Under the pieces are notes generated by a model. The model ran no database searches. It was not told where the DNA came from and saw nothing but the letters and a program-made list of their open reading frames with translations. Position numbers and translations under genes: made by a program. A stretch of 17,841 nucleotides of DNA, taken from assembly GCA_910586605.1 (NCBI GenBank), contig CAJUJR010000060.1, positions 1-17,841 on the forward strand. The letters run 5' to 3'. Below, one piece after another: positions 8,190-15,378 of the stretch. The DNA is from an uncultured Lachnospiraceae bacterium. GTDB taxonomy: Bacteria; Bacillota; Clostridia; Lachnospirales; Lachnospiraceae. How positions within the stretch are numbered: the first letter of the stretch is position 1; every line of letters starts with the position of its first letter.

Positions 8190-8326
8190 CTTTGCTAAGA
8201 AAACATTTTCGGAAAACTATTTCGTTATGAAATCAGATGAAACGGAACATAAAAAATGTAGTATTACATATCTGAAACAGATAAGATTAGCTTTTAAGTT
8301 TCACTTAGCATTAGGGAGGATTGCTT

Positions 8327-9220
8327 ATGAAAGTATTAAGTTTTGGCTCATTAAATATTGACTATATCTATAAAGTCAATCACTTTGTGCATAAAGGGGA
8401 AACGCAGTCGTCAGATACCTTAAATATCTACGGCGGCGGAAAGGGCCTGAACCAGTCAGTTGCATTAAGCCGAGCCGGGGCAGAAGTTTACCATGCCGGA
8501 ATTATCGGAGTCGATGGGATGTTTTTAAAAGATACGCTAAAAGATGCAGGCGTCAACACCGATTTTGTAGAAAAATCGCAAAATATCCGAACCGGCCACG
8601 CCATTATCCAAAATGACATCCAAGGAGACAACTGCATTATTTTATATGGTGGGGCAAACCAAGCAATTACGAAAGAGATGGCAGACAAAGTACTGAAAGA
8701 ATTTGACGAGGGGGACTGGCTGATTCTCCAAAATGAAATCAACGAGATTCCGTATATTGTGGAAAAAGCTTCCGAAAAAGGGATGAAAATTTCCCTGAAC
8801 CCTTCCCCAATGAATGAAAAAATATTTGAAATAGACCTTAACAGTATTAATTGTTTTATTTTAAACGAAGGGGAAGCACAGGCGCTCGCTTCTGTACATT
8901 CAGACAAAGAAACTTTACTAAAACGGCTTAGGGAACAATTCCCACATGCAGAAATCGTCCTGACATTCGGGGAAAAAGGCTCTGTATATGCAGGCCAAGA
9001 CGGCATTATATGGCAGGATGCGTACCAAACAAACGCAATTGACACAACGGCAGCCGGAGATACTTTTACCGGATATTTTATAGCTGGCAGGCTTCATGGC
9101 ATGCCTGTAAAGGAAGCGCTTGACATGGCCTCAAAAGCATCTGCACTGGCAGTATCCAGAAAAGGCGCGGCGCTGTCTATCCCAACAAGAGAGGAAGTCC
9201 TTGAATTTGAAGTAAAGTGA
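8327..9220 (+). CDS. PfkB family carbohydrate kinase, ribokinase-like
   Basis: A 297-residue stand-alone PfkB kinase. It begins with GSLNID (the sugar-contacting Asp), carries YGGGKGLNQS at 35-44 (ribokinase-type GGKGxNQ), NEGEAQ near 180 (the NxxE metal/phosphate motif), and DTTAAGDTF at 239-247, with the likely catalytic base Asp245. Length and motifs match ribokinase-type enzymes, which phosphorylate ribose to ribose 5-phosphate with ATP in the cytosol; a related pentose or a nucleoside as substrate cannot be excluded. The ATG at 8327 follows GGGAGG by 8 bases. First gene of the operon, 10 bases before the GNAT gene. Its placement beside a nucleoside hydrolase supports ribose as substrate. 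The divergent fusion protein has a second kinase domain of the same family. Confidence 0.9.
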   Translation: MKVLSFGSLNIDYIYKVNHFVHKGETQSSDTLNIYGGGKGLNQSVALSRAGAEVYHAGIIGVDGMFLKDTLKDAGVNTDFVEKSQNIRTGHAIIQNDIQGDNCIILYGGANQAITKEMADKVLKEFDEGDWLILQNEINEIPYIVEKASEKGMKISLNPSPMNEKIFEIDLNSINCFILNEGEAQALASVHSDKETLLKRLREQFPHAEIVLTFGEKGSVYAGQDGIIWQDAYQTNAIDTTAAGDTFTGYFIAGRLHGMPVKEALDMASKASALAVSRKGAALSIPTREEVLEFEVK

Positions 9221-9230
9221 GGGTATCCAA

Positions 9231-9737
9231 ATGCAGGAAATAACAATTGATAAAACGTCCGATACTGTCCAAACCATGCTTTTAGAAAAAGATACTATCA
9301 GGACAGAACCAAACGGATTGACTCCTGAAATTTATGCATCCGTCCGGAAAAGTGTCGGAATGAAAGAATACAATAGGGAAGATGTAGAAACCGCATTGCA
9401 AAACACCCTGTTTTCTGTTGTAATCCGGGAAAAAGAGCAGCCAATCGGGATTGGCAGAGTAATTGGAGACGGAAGGATAGCCTTTTTCATTAAGGATGTT
9501 GCAATTATCCCAGAAAGGCAGGGACAAGGAATCGGCATCATGATTATGGAAAAACTAATGGAATATATACACAACGCAGGTGCAGCAAACGCTTATGCAG
9601 GGCTGATGGCATTGAAAGGGACGGAAAGCTTTTACAAAAAATTTGGGTTTCATGTAAGGCCATACCAGAAGGAAGGAAGCGGGATGACGCAATACTTAAA
9701 TGAACATACTGATGAAACACTAATAATACAAGTATGA
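9231..9737 (+). CDS. GNAT family N-acetyltransferase
   Basis: A 168-residue single-domain GNAT enzyme. The acetyl-CoA pyrophosphate-binding motif RQGQGIG lies at about 100-106, after the VAIIPE strand, and GTESFYKKFGF near the C-terminus is the usual alpha-4/beta-6 segment. It should transfer an acetyl group from acetyl-CoA to a small-molecule amine or a protein; the acceptor cannot be read from the sequence. It lies 10 bases after the kinase and 22 before the nucleoside hydrolase, so it is within the operon, but a link to nucleoside breakdown is not obvious: it could acetylate a pathway protein or an amino-nucleoside. A GTGAGGG site precedes the ATG. Confidence 0.88.
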   Translation: MQEITIDKTSDTVQTMLLEKDTIRTEPNGLTPEIYASVRKSVGMKEYNREDVETALQNTLFSVVIREKEQPIGIGRVIGDGRIAFFIKDVAIIPERQGQGIGIMIMEKLMEYIHNAGAANAYAGLMALKGTESFYKKFGFHVRPYQKEGSGMTQYLNEHTDETLIIQV

Positions 9738-9759
9738 TTTAAAAAAGGAGGAGATTATC

Positions 9760-10680
9760 ATGAAAAAACAACCTATTATTATTGATACCGACCCTGGTAT
9801 TGATGATGCATTAGCAATCGCAATTGCATTATTTTCTGAAAAACTGGATGTAAAACTAATTTCAACCGTAGCAGGAAACGTGTCCTTGGAACATGTTACA
9901 AACAATGCTCTAAAGCTTCTTAGCTTCTGGGAAAAAGATATCCCGGTAGCCGCAGGGGCTGACAGGCCGCTGATTGAACCCCTGGTTGACGCATCCAATG
10001 TACATGGCGTTACCGGAATGGAAGGCTACGACTTCCCAGAGCCGAAAAAAGAGCTTTTGCTGGAAGAACATGCAGTAAACGCTATGCGGCGCGTCATTAT
10101 GGAAAGTGACGAACCGATTACCCTGGTTCCAATTGCCCCGCTTACAAACATTGCTTTGCTTTTTACTATGTATCCAGAAGTAAAGAAAAATATTAAAGAA
10201 ATTGTAATGATGGGTGGTTCTGCAAGCAGAGGGAACAAAGGCGTTATGTCAGAATTTAACATTGCAACAGATCCAGAAGCCGCAAAAATCGTATTCCAAA
10301 GCGGCCTCCCAATGGTAATGGCTGGGCTGGATGTCGGCTGGAAAGCCCTTGTATACCCTGAAGACAGCGCAAAACTTTTGGAAATGGGCAAGACTGGCGA
10401 GATGGCACACTGCCTGTTTAAGAAATACCGCGGGGGATCTTTTGGGACAGGCCTGAAAATGTATGACAGCTGTGCAATCGCATACCTGCTCTGCCCAGAT
10501 TTATTCACCATTGAAGAAGCCTTCGTTGATATTGAACTAGCAGGAAGCATGACAAGAGGCTGCACAGTCGTTGACTTAAAAGGTTACCTCGGACAGGAAC
10601 CAAATGTAAAAGTATGTATGGATATTGATGGAGAAAAATTCAGGACGTGGTTTTTAGAATATGTCGGCAAATGTAATTAA
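9760..10680 (+). CDS. Nucleoside hydrolase (inosine-uridine preferring family), atypical active site
   Basis: A 306-residue IUNH-family protein that should split the N-glycosidic bond of a ribonucleoside into base and ribose in the cytosol. The calcium-binding DTDPGIDD lies at 9-16, NVHGVTG contains His82, VPIAPLTN is at 123-130, MMGGSA follows, and EFN at 165-167 contacts the ribose. The last calcium-binding Asp is Asp236 in MYDSCAIAYL. In characterised members (for example the Crithidia enzyme) this Asp follows a catalytic His (HDPCA); here the residue is Tyr235. The GLDVTHQ-type segment reads GLDVGWK (about 189-195), losing a second common His. These changes suggest altered base specificity or mechanism. 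The rest of the fold is intact. A strong AAAAGGAGG site precedes the ATG. The neighbours (kinase and permeases) support riboside salvage. Confidence 0.92.
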   Translation: MKKQPIIIDTDPGIDDALAIAIALFSEKLDVKLISTVAGNVSLEHVTNNALKLLSFWEKDIPVAAGADRPLIEPLVDASNVHGVTGMEGYDFPEPKKELLLEEHAVNAMRRVIMESDEPITLVPIAPLTNIALLFTMYPEVKKNIKEIVMMGGSASRGNKGVMSEFNIATDPEAAKIVFQSGLPMVMAGLDVGWKALVYPEDSAKLLEMGKTGEMAHCLFKKYRGGSFGTGLKMYDSCAIAYLLCPDLFTIEEAFVDIELAGSMTRGCTVVDLKGYLGQEPNVKVCMDIDGEKFRTWFLEYVGKCN

Positions 10681-10713
10681 CAAAATCCACAGAAGGAAGG
10701 GGGAACTGCTGAT

Positions 10714-12123
10714 ATGGTTATGATGTATTTCGCTGCAATGATCGCGGTAGCTATTGTAATAGCAATGCTGATTAAAAAGATGGATATTAAAATATCATTA
10801 TTTTTCATGGGAATACTGCTGATGTATATTGCAATCTTTAGCGGAAGGGAAATCGCTGTACCAGATTTTACATCAACTGGCAGAACCTGGCTAGACCCTT
10901 TAAAGGCAGTTGCTGACCAATTCAAATCCATTATTACTTCATCTGGATTTATTATTTTAATGTTAGGCGGCTATTCCTCCTATATGACGCGTATCCGGGC
11001 AAATGAAATAACAGTCCACGCGCTTATGCGGCCAATCGCAGGGATTCAGTCAATACACATATTAATCCCAGTTGTGTTTCTGGCAGGAAACTTTTTATCC
11101 CTTGTAGTGCCAAGCGCATCAAATCTCGCAATTATACTGCTGGCAACAATTTACCCTGTAATGGTGAAAGCAGGCATGAGCCCCCTTACCGCGGGGGCAA
11201 TTATTGCAACTTCTGCAACCGTGATGCCAACCCCGCTTGGAAGCGATAATGTTGCAATTGCGGCAGAGCTTGCAAATACAGCAGAATTTTCAGGACTGAC
11301 ACCAAGCGATTATGTATTCAAATACCATATATTGGTTTCTGTCCCGACATTATTGATTATGGCGCTGGCACATTATTTCTGGCAGAAACATGAGGACAAG
11401 CGGGGCAAAGGTTGCTTGCCAGCTTCCAAACCAGAAGAAAAAATGGAAGAAATTGGAGGAAGCGCTGCTTTCCGCACCGTTTATGCCATTTTGCCGCTGC
11501 TTCCGATCTTCCTTCTGATATTTGCCTTTATACTACAGAGAACTGTGGGCGTTACAATTACATTAAGTGTAGAAGTAGCTGTTTTATTCTCATTTCTTAT
11601 TTCCATCCTCTGTGAAATTATCAGGAAAAGAAATGTGAAGGAAACCCTGGAAGACACGGATTCGTTTTTCAGCGGCATGGGTGGGGCAATGCCCATTGTG
11701 GCTCTCCTCGTAGCAGGTACAACCTTTGTAGTAGGATTGCAGTCCATTGGCATTATTGAAGCACTGCAAAATGCAATGGCAGGAATTAGCGGGCAAGGCA
11801 TGGGCTTTGTACTCCCATTGGTTATGGTACTGCTCACCGCCCTAATTGTCATATTAAGCGGAAGCGGAACTGCCCTCTTCTTTGCTATGGTGCCATTGAT
11901 GGTTCCTCTTGCAGGCGCAGCCGGAATCAACGTACTGGCCCTGTCCATACCAATGGCGCTTGCCGGAAACCTCCTGCGTGCTGTTTCCCCTGTATCAGCA
12001 GTCGTTATGATTGTAGCTGGCTCTATTGGGGAAGACCCAGTAAGGATCGTCCGGCGGACAGCAGTCCCTATGATCGCAGGCGTCCTGTTTATGTTTGTAA
12101 CTTCGTTGATTATATTTTTATAA
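10714..12123 (+). CDS. DcuC-family permease, first of a tandem pair
   Basis: A 469-residue polytopic membrane protein with roughly 12 hydrophobic segments and the layout of the DcuC family (anaerobic C4-dicarboxylate carrier, ion transporter superfamily). Shared family landmarks are the GGYSSYM segment, VVPSASNLAI, the re-entrant-like TPLGSDN, FWQKHEDK before the central cytoplasmic loop, and the C-terminal RAVSPVSAVVMIVAG and RRTAVPM. By context it more likely moves a nucleoside or riboside than a dicarboxylate: it directly follows the nucleoside hydrolase, and its central TPLGSDN differs from the TSGD-type motif that I recall for E. coli DcuC. AAGGGGGAA precedes the ATG at 10714 by about 9 bases; the next Met codons are close by, so the start may shift by a few residues. 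Confidence 0.85.
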   Translation: MVMMYFAAMIAVAIVIAMLIKKMDIKISLFFMGILLMYIAIFSGREIAVPDFTSTGRTWLDPLKAVADQFKSIITSSGFIILMLGGYSSYMTRIRANEITVHALMRPIAGIQSIHILIPVVFLAGNFLSLVVPSASNLAIILLATIYPVMVKAGMSPLTAGAIIATSATVMPTPLGSDNVAIAAELANTAEFSGLTPSDYVFKYHILVSVPTLLIMALAHYFWQKHEDKRGKGCLPASKPEEKMEEIGGSAAFRTVYAILPLLPIFLLIFAFILQRTVGVTITLSVEVAVLFSFLISILCEIIRKRNVKETLEDTDSFFSGMGGAMPIVALLVAGTTFVVGLQSIGIIEALQNAMAGISGQGMGFVLPLVMVLLTALIVILSGSGTALFFAMVPLMVPLAGAAGINVLALSIPMALAGNLLRAVSPVSAVVMIVAGSIGEDPVRIVRRTAVPMIAGVLFMFVTSLIIFL

Positions 12124-12140
12124 CTTGAAAGGAGAAAAAA

Positions 12141-13514
12141 ATGGTAGAAGCTATTATCGTATTATTAGTATTAGGGGTGGTTGGCTTTTTTATCATCAAA
12201 AATTACAATCCTGCCGTTATCTTAATTGGCGGCGGTATCCTCCTGCTGATTGCCGCGGCGGCTTTAGGGCATCCGCTTTATCCAAAGGAGGAAGGCACAG
12301 GTTTCATAGTATTTGACATTTTTATGAAGCTAAAAGATACCTTAATCTCAAATATGACAGGTTCCGGCTTAATTCTGATGATCCTGTTCGGATATTCTGG
12401 ATATATGAATAAAATTGGCGCAAATCAGGTAGCGGTAGACATCCTGGTTGCACCAATGAAGAAAATCAAATCACAGACATTATTTATCCCGATTGTATTT
12501 TTACTTGGAAATTTAATGTCACTGGTTGTGCCAAGCGCATCCAGCCTTGCAATTATCCTGATGGCAATTCTTTATCCAATGCTCCAGGGAATGGGAATCT
12601 CTTCCCTGACTGCCGCTGGTATCATTGCCATGACTGCTACGATTATGCCGACCCCGCTTGGCGCGGATAATGTAATCGCGGCAGAAACACTAGAAATGAA
12701 CCTGATGCAATATGTAATGTACAATGCACAGATTTCCATACCAGTACTTCTTGTTTTGGCAATCGTACATTGCTTATGGCAAAAACACTGCGACAAAGTA
12801 GAAGGCGAGAGGGCATTTGTCAAAATTGACGAAAGCAAGTTAAAGAAGCAGGAAAATGTAAACCTCCCTAAGATTTATGCACTGCTTCCTGTGCTGCCTC
12901 TGCTCTTGATTCTCGCTGTCGGCATTACCGCTATGGTGGTTCCATCCATTACTATGGATGTATTTATATTAACATTTATTTCATTTATTGTTGCAATAAT
13001 CTTTGAAGTAATCAGGACAAAAGACTTTAAGAGCGTAACAAATGCTTCTTCAGAAATGTTTATGGGAATGGGAGAAGGCTTTGGAAGAGTCGTTATGCTT
13101 GTTGTCGGCGGTTCCTTATTTACAAGCGGAGTACAGGCTCTCGGCGTCATCGACAACCTTACTGACGCTGTACAGCATACAAGCTCTGCAGGGTTGATTA
13201 CAATGGTGATATTCGCACTGGCTACTTGCCTCTTTGGTATCTTAAGCGGTGGCGGGCTTGCTATGTTCTATGCCGTTATCGCCATGATCCCAGGAATTGC
13301 AGCCACAGCAGGGGTACATGGTATGCTGATTACGCTGCCTATGCAGATGATCGCAAACCTTTCCAGGACAATTTCACCTGTAGCAGCCGTTATAATGATT
13401 GTGGCATCGACCGTAGGCGTAAGTCCGACCAGAATCCTGAAACGTACAGCAGTTCCATCTATCGTGGCAATTATATTGGTTATGATACTATCTGTTGTAT
13501 TGCTTCCTTATTAA
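12141..13514 (+). CDS. DcuC-family permease, second of a tandem pair
   Basis: A 457-residue paralogue of the preceding gene with the same topology and matched landmarks: FGYSGYM, LMSLVVPSASSLAI, TPLGADN followed by VIAAE, WQKHCDK, and ISPVAAVIMIVAS with RTAVPS near the C-terminus. The N-terminus (KNYNPAVILIGGG) is especially close to the DcuC pattern. AAAGGAG precedes the ATG at 12141, which lies 17 bases after the previous stop codon. Two permeases could be alternative-substrate carriers or could divide labour (for instance nucleoside in, base out), or could act as a heteromer; none of this can be decided from sequence. Last gene of the operon; a strong hairpin follows at 13555-13582. Confidence 0.85.
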   Translation: MVEAIIVLLVLGVVGFFIIKNYNPAVILIGGGILLLIAAAALGHPLYPKEEGTGFIVFDIFMKLKDTLISNMTGSGLILMILFGYSGYMNKIGANQVAVDILVAPMKKIKSQTLFIPIVFLLGNLMSLVVPSASSLAIILMAILYPMLQGMGISSLTAAGIIAMTATIMPTPLGADNVIAAETLEMNLMQYVMYNAQISIPVLLVLAIVHCLWQKHCDKVEGERAFVKIDESKLKKQENVNLPKIYALLPVLPLLLILAVGITAMVVPSITMDVFILTFISFIVAIIFEVIRTKDFKSVTNASSEMFMGMGEGFGRVVMLVVGGSLFTSGVQALGVIDNLTDAVQHTSSAGLITMVIFALATCLFGILSGGGLAMFYAVIAMIPGIAATAGVHGMLITLPMQMIANLSRTISPVAAVIMIVASTVGVSPTRILKRTAVPSIVAIILVMILSVVLLPY

Positions 13515-13554
13515 ATATGCCAAACTGACCTTTTATAGCATACATCCTTTTTAA

Positions 13555-13582
13555 CCCCCGGAAATATAGAAATTTCCGGGGG
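13555..13582 (+). terminator. Hairpin between convergent operons, probable terminator
   Basis: Perfect 11-bp stem (CCCCCGGAAAT with ATTTCCGGGGG) and a 6-base loop, 40 bases after the last permease gene. The plus-strand tail AATTCTTA is only modestly U-rich; the minus-strand tail is A-rich. It most likely ends the nucleoside operon, but a bidirectional role with the minus-strand gene ending at 13671 is possible. Confidence 0.6.
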
Positions 13583-13670
13583 AATTCTTACCCTATAAGA
13601 AATTTCATTGTAACAAACTGCACAGAGATACAACGCAGGCGGTACGCTGATTTTGATTTAGGCATTAGGA

Positions 13671-15356
13671 TTATTCATCATCCCAATTAGGGTATTGTTC
13701 TGGCGCCTCCCCTTTGCTTTTTACAATTACAGGCGCTTCTGTTTCTTCCTCTTTTACTTGCAGCACCTTACATTGGAATCTCCATTCATCCCCAAAGTCA
13801 AAAAGATATTTGAATTTCTTCCCTTTATTAAGCCCTGCCTGGCTAAGCCGGTATCTGTCGGTAGTACGGGAACCAAAATCCTCCACACCTCTCATATAAA
13901 AACTGTTATTATGGCTCCAAATTTTATCATCCATAAAGAAAGCATGTGCATGGTCGTCATCAAACCCAAAAGCATCTATAATAGCAGAATGCAATTCCAC
14001 CAATAAAGCATTGCATGATATCTGTATATGGCGGTAACACCCTGCCATCATAGAAACGCTAATGACATATGATTTCCCCTCTAGGCCATCTGCCATTCTT
14101 GGGCTGAAAATATCCAGCTTTGGCTTTCCGTTCTGGTTTCCCATCTCTACATCGTTTAAAAGCTCGTCAATCTTATCTTTTATATCGCCAGGCAGCCCAT
14201 CTTGTTCGGAAAGAAACTGGAACATTTCCCGCATTTCGTCTGGCATCTGCCCTAATTGGCTGTTATCCATTTCCAGAAGCATATCTAACGTTTCTGCAAT
14301 ACTTTCAAGAGACTCTACATTGTCCCCACAAAAATCCTCATTAAATTCCTTTTTTACATATTGGAGGCTTGGGAGGAACTCTTCTTCCACCAGCTTAACG
14401 TTAAGCTTTTCACAAAATGACTGGAAAAATGCATGGGTACGCCCATCCTGCACTTTTATCTCTAATGGGCAGATTTTTTCATCTAGAAGCACTTCCATAA
14501 AAATATTTAAAAGTTCCTCAGATTTCTCCTGATAATGCACAACAGGCGGCAAGGGAAGCAAATAATCTGTATCTGCATTTATTACAAATAATATAAGCGG
14601 ATATAAAGGGATTTCCTCAGCTTCGCTCTGTACTGGCTCTGCAAAGTGGGCAAAACCACACTCCCAAATACCAGATTTTTTTAACTTTTTTATTTTTGCA
14701 ATGCTAATATCATTTGCTGCCTCCGGCATCGGCCATTCTACTTCCCTTTCTGGTGGAAGCTTCGTTTTCCCAAGGCTATATACCTCACCATGGCGTTCCA
14801 TCAAAAGCACATCTTCAATTTCACTGTCTGCGTCTGCCAAACCCAATTCCGTCGGCGTTTTTCCTTTTAAAAGTTTTGAAATCTCCAATACTGCCTCCAG
14901 CGCTTCGCAAAGCTGCTGCTGTTCGTCCTCTGTTAACGAAGCCCATGGGCAGTAATATGGCTGGTACTTCAAAAACTGGGGATACGCATTTTTACCAGAA
15001 ATCCTTATCCCATGGGAACGCGCAAATGCCTTGGCTTCTTCACGCTCCTCTTCTAACAATACATCCTTGCCCACCAAGGAAAGCTGCAAGCAGTCCTGCT
15101 GATAAACTGCTTCTCTGTATTCTTCCGTGCCTATCAGACTTTTTTCGGCTTTTACCAGCCTCCTTAAGCTTTCAAAACCTTTCTCCCCAATATACAGTTC
15201 CAACGCACAAGGCTCATTTCCCAGTCCAGATACCCGGATATAACCAATCCTGTTGTCAGACATTTTTACTGCAAAAAACAAATAACTCCATATAGTATTC
15301 CATAATTTTGCTTTTTTGTATTCAAATGCGAGTTCATATAATCTATCAGAAAACAT
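13671..15356 (-). CDS. pRiA4b ORF-3-like domain protein
   Basis: A 561-residue soluble protein. The C-terminal ~134 residues match the plasmid pRiA4b ORF-3-like domain: a small N-terminal beta/alpha part (IQISCNALLVELHSAIIDAF), FGFDDDHAHAFF, and FDFGDEWRF. The ending (KSKGEAPEQYPNWDDE) lacks the CGG-type tail seen in many members and fits a known-looking short variant. Residues 1-130 resemble the N-terminal domain often fused to pRiA4b domains (I recall a DUF7309/DUF6930-type family, not certain). The middle part is acidic and helical. Function of these families is unknown. GGGAGA precedes the ATG at 15356. It follows metG by 22 bases and should be cotranscribed with it under T-box control. 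Confidence 0.85.
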   Translation of the reverse strand: MFSDRLYELAFEYKKAKLWNTIWSYLFFAVKMSDNRIGYIRVSGLGNEPCALELYIGEKGFESLRRLVKAEKSLIGTEEYREAVYQQDCLQLSLVGKDVLLEEEREEAKAFARSHGIRISGKNAYPQFLKYQPYYCPWASLTEDEQQQLCEALEAVLEISKLLKGKTPTELGLADADSEIEDVLLMERHGEVYSLGKTKLPPEREVEWPMPEAANDISIAKIKKLKKSGIWECGFAHFAEPVQSEAEEIPLYPLILFVINADTDYLLPLPPVVHYQEKSEELLNIFMEVLLDEKICPLEIKVQDGRTHAFFQSFCEKLNVKLVEEEFLPSLQYVKKEFNEDFCGDNVESLESIAETLDMLLEMDNSQLGQMPDEMREMFQFLSEQDGLPGDIKDKIDELLNDVEMGNQNGKPKLDIFSPRMADGLEGKSYVISVSMMAGCYRHIQISCNALLVELHSAIIDAFGFDDDHAHAFFMDDKIWSHNNSFYMRGVEDFGSRTTDRYRLSQAGLNKGKKFKYLFDFGDEWRFQCKVLQVKEEETEAPVIVKSKGEAPEQYPNWDDE

Positions 15357-15378
15357 TCGTATCTTCTCCCTATCTTGT

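Larger units (their letters stand above)
7938..8326. other. Divergent regulatory region between the fusion gene and the nucleoside operon
   Basis: The 389-base gap has no credible gene; a 113-codon frame inside it lacks recognisable content and overlaps the promoter. It contains two divergent sigma-A promoters (described separately), a 16-bp inverted repeat between them (8088-8122), and shorter inverted repeats near each transcript start: 7957-7968 (ATATAGCTATAT), 7971-7984 (TTAGT, 4-base gap, ACTAA), 8206-8216 (TTTTC-G-GAAAA), 8219-8233 (ATTTC, 5-base gap, GAAAT) and 8269-8283 (TATCTG-AAA-CAGATA). Any of these could be LacI-type operators; the sequence alone does not decide which. Confidence 0.75.

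Noticed and set aside
8155..8245. A CcpA cre site near the plus promoter (GAYGAAACG occurs twice)
   Set aside because: The spacing and flanking bases do not match the cre consensus; I could not align a full site.
8020..8361. Plus-strand open frame of 113 codons in the divergent region
   Set aside because: It overlaps the promoter, the 16-bp inverted repeat and the start of the kinase gene, has no ribosome binding site, and has no recognisable protein features.
8488..9045. Minus-strand open frame of 185 codons inside the kinase gene
   Set aside because: It is antisense to a clear PfkB kinase; its composition is that of a shadow frame.
14714..15295. Plus-strand frame of 193 codons opposite the pRiA4b-type gene
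   Set aside because: Low-complexity antisense shadow without start signal or motifs.
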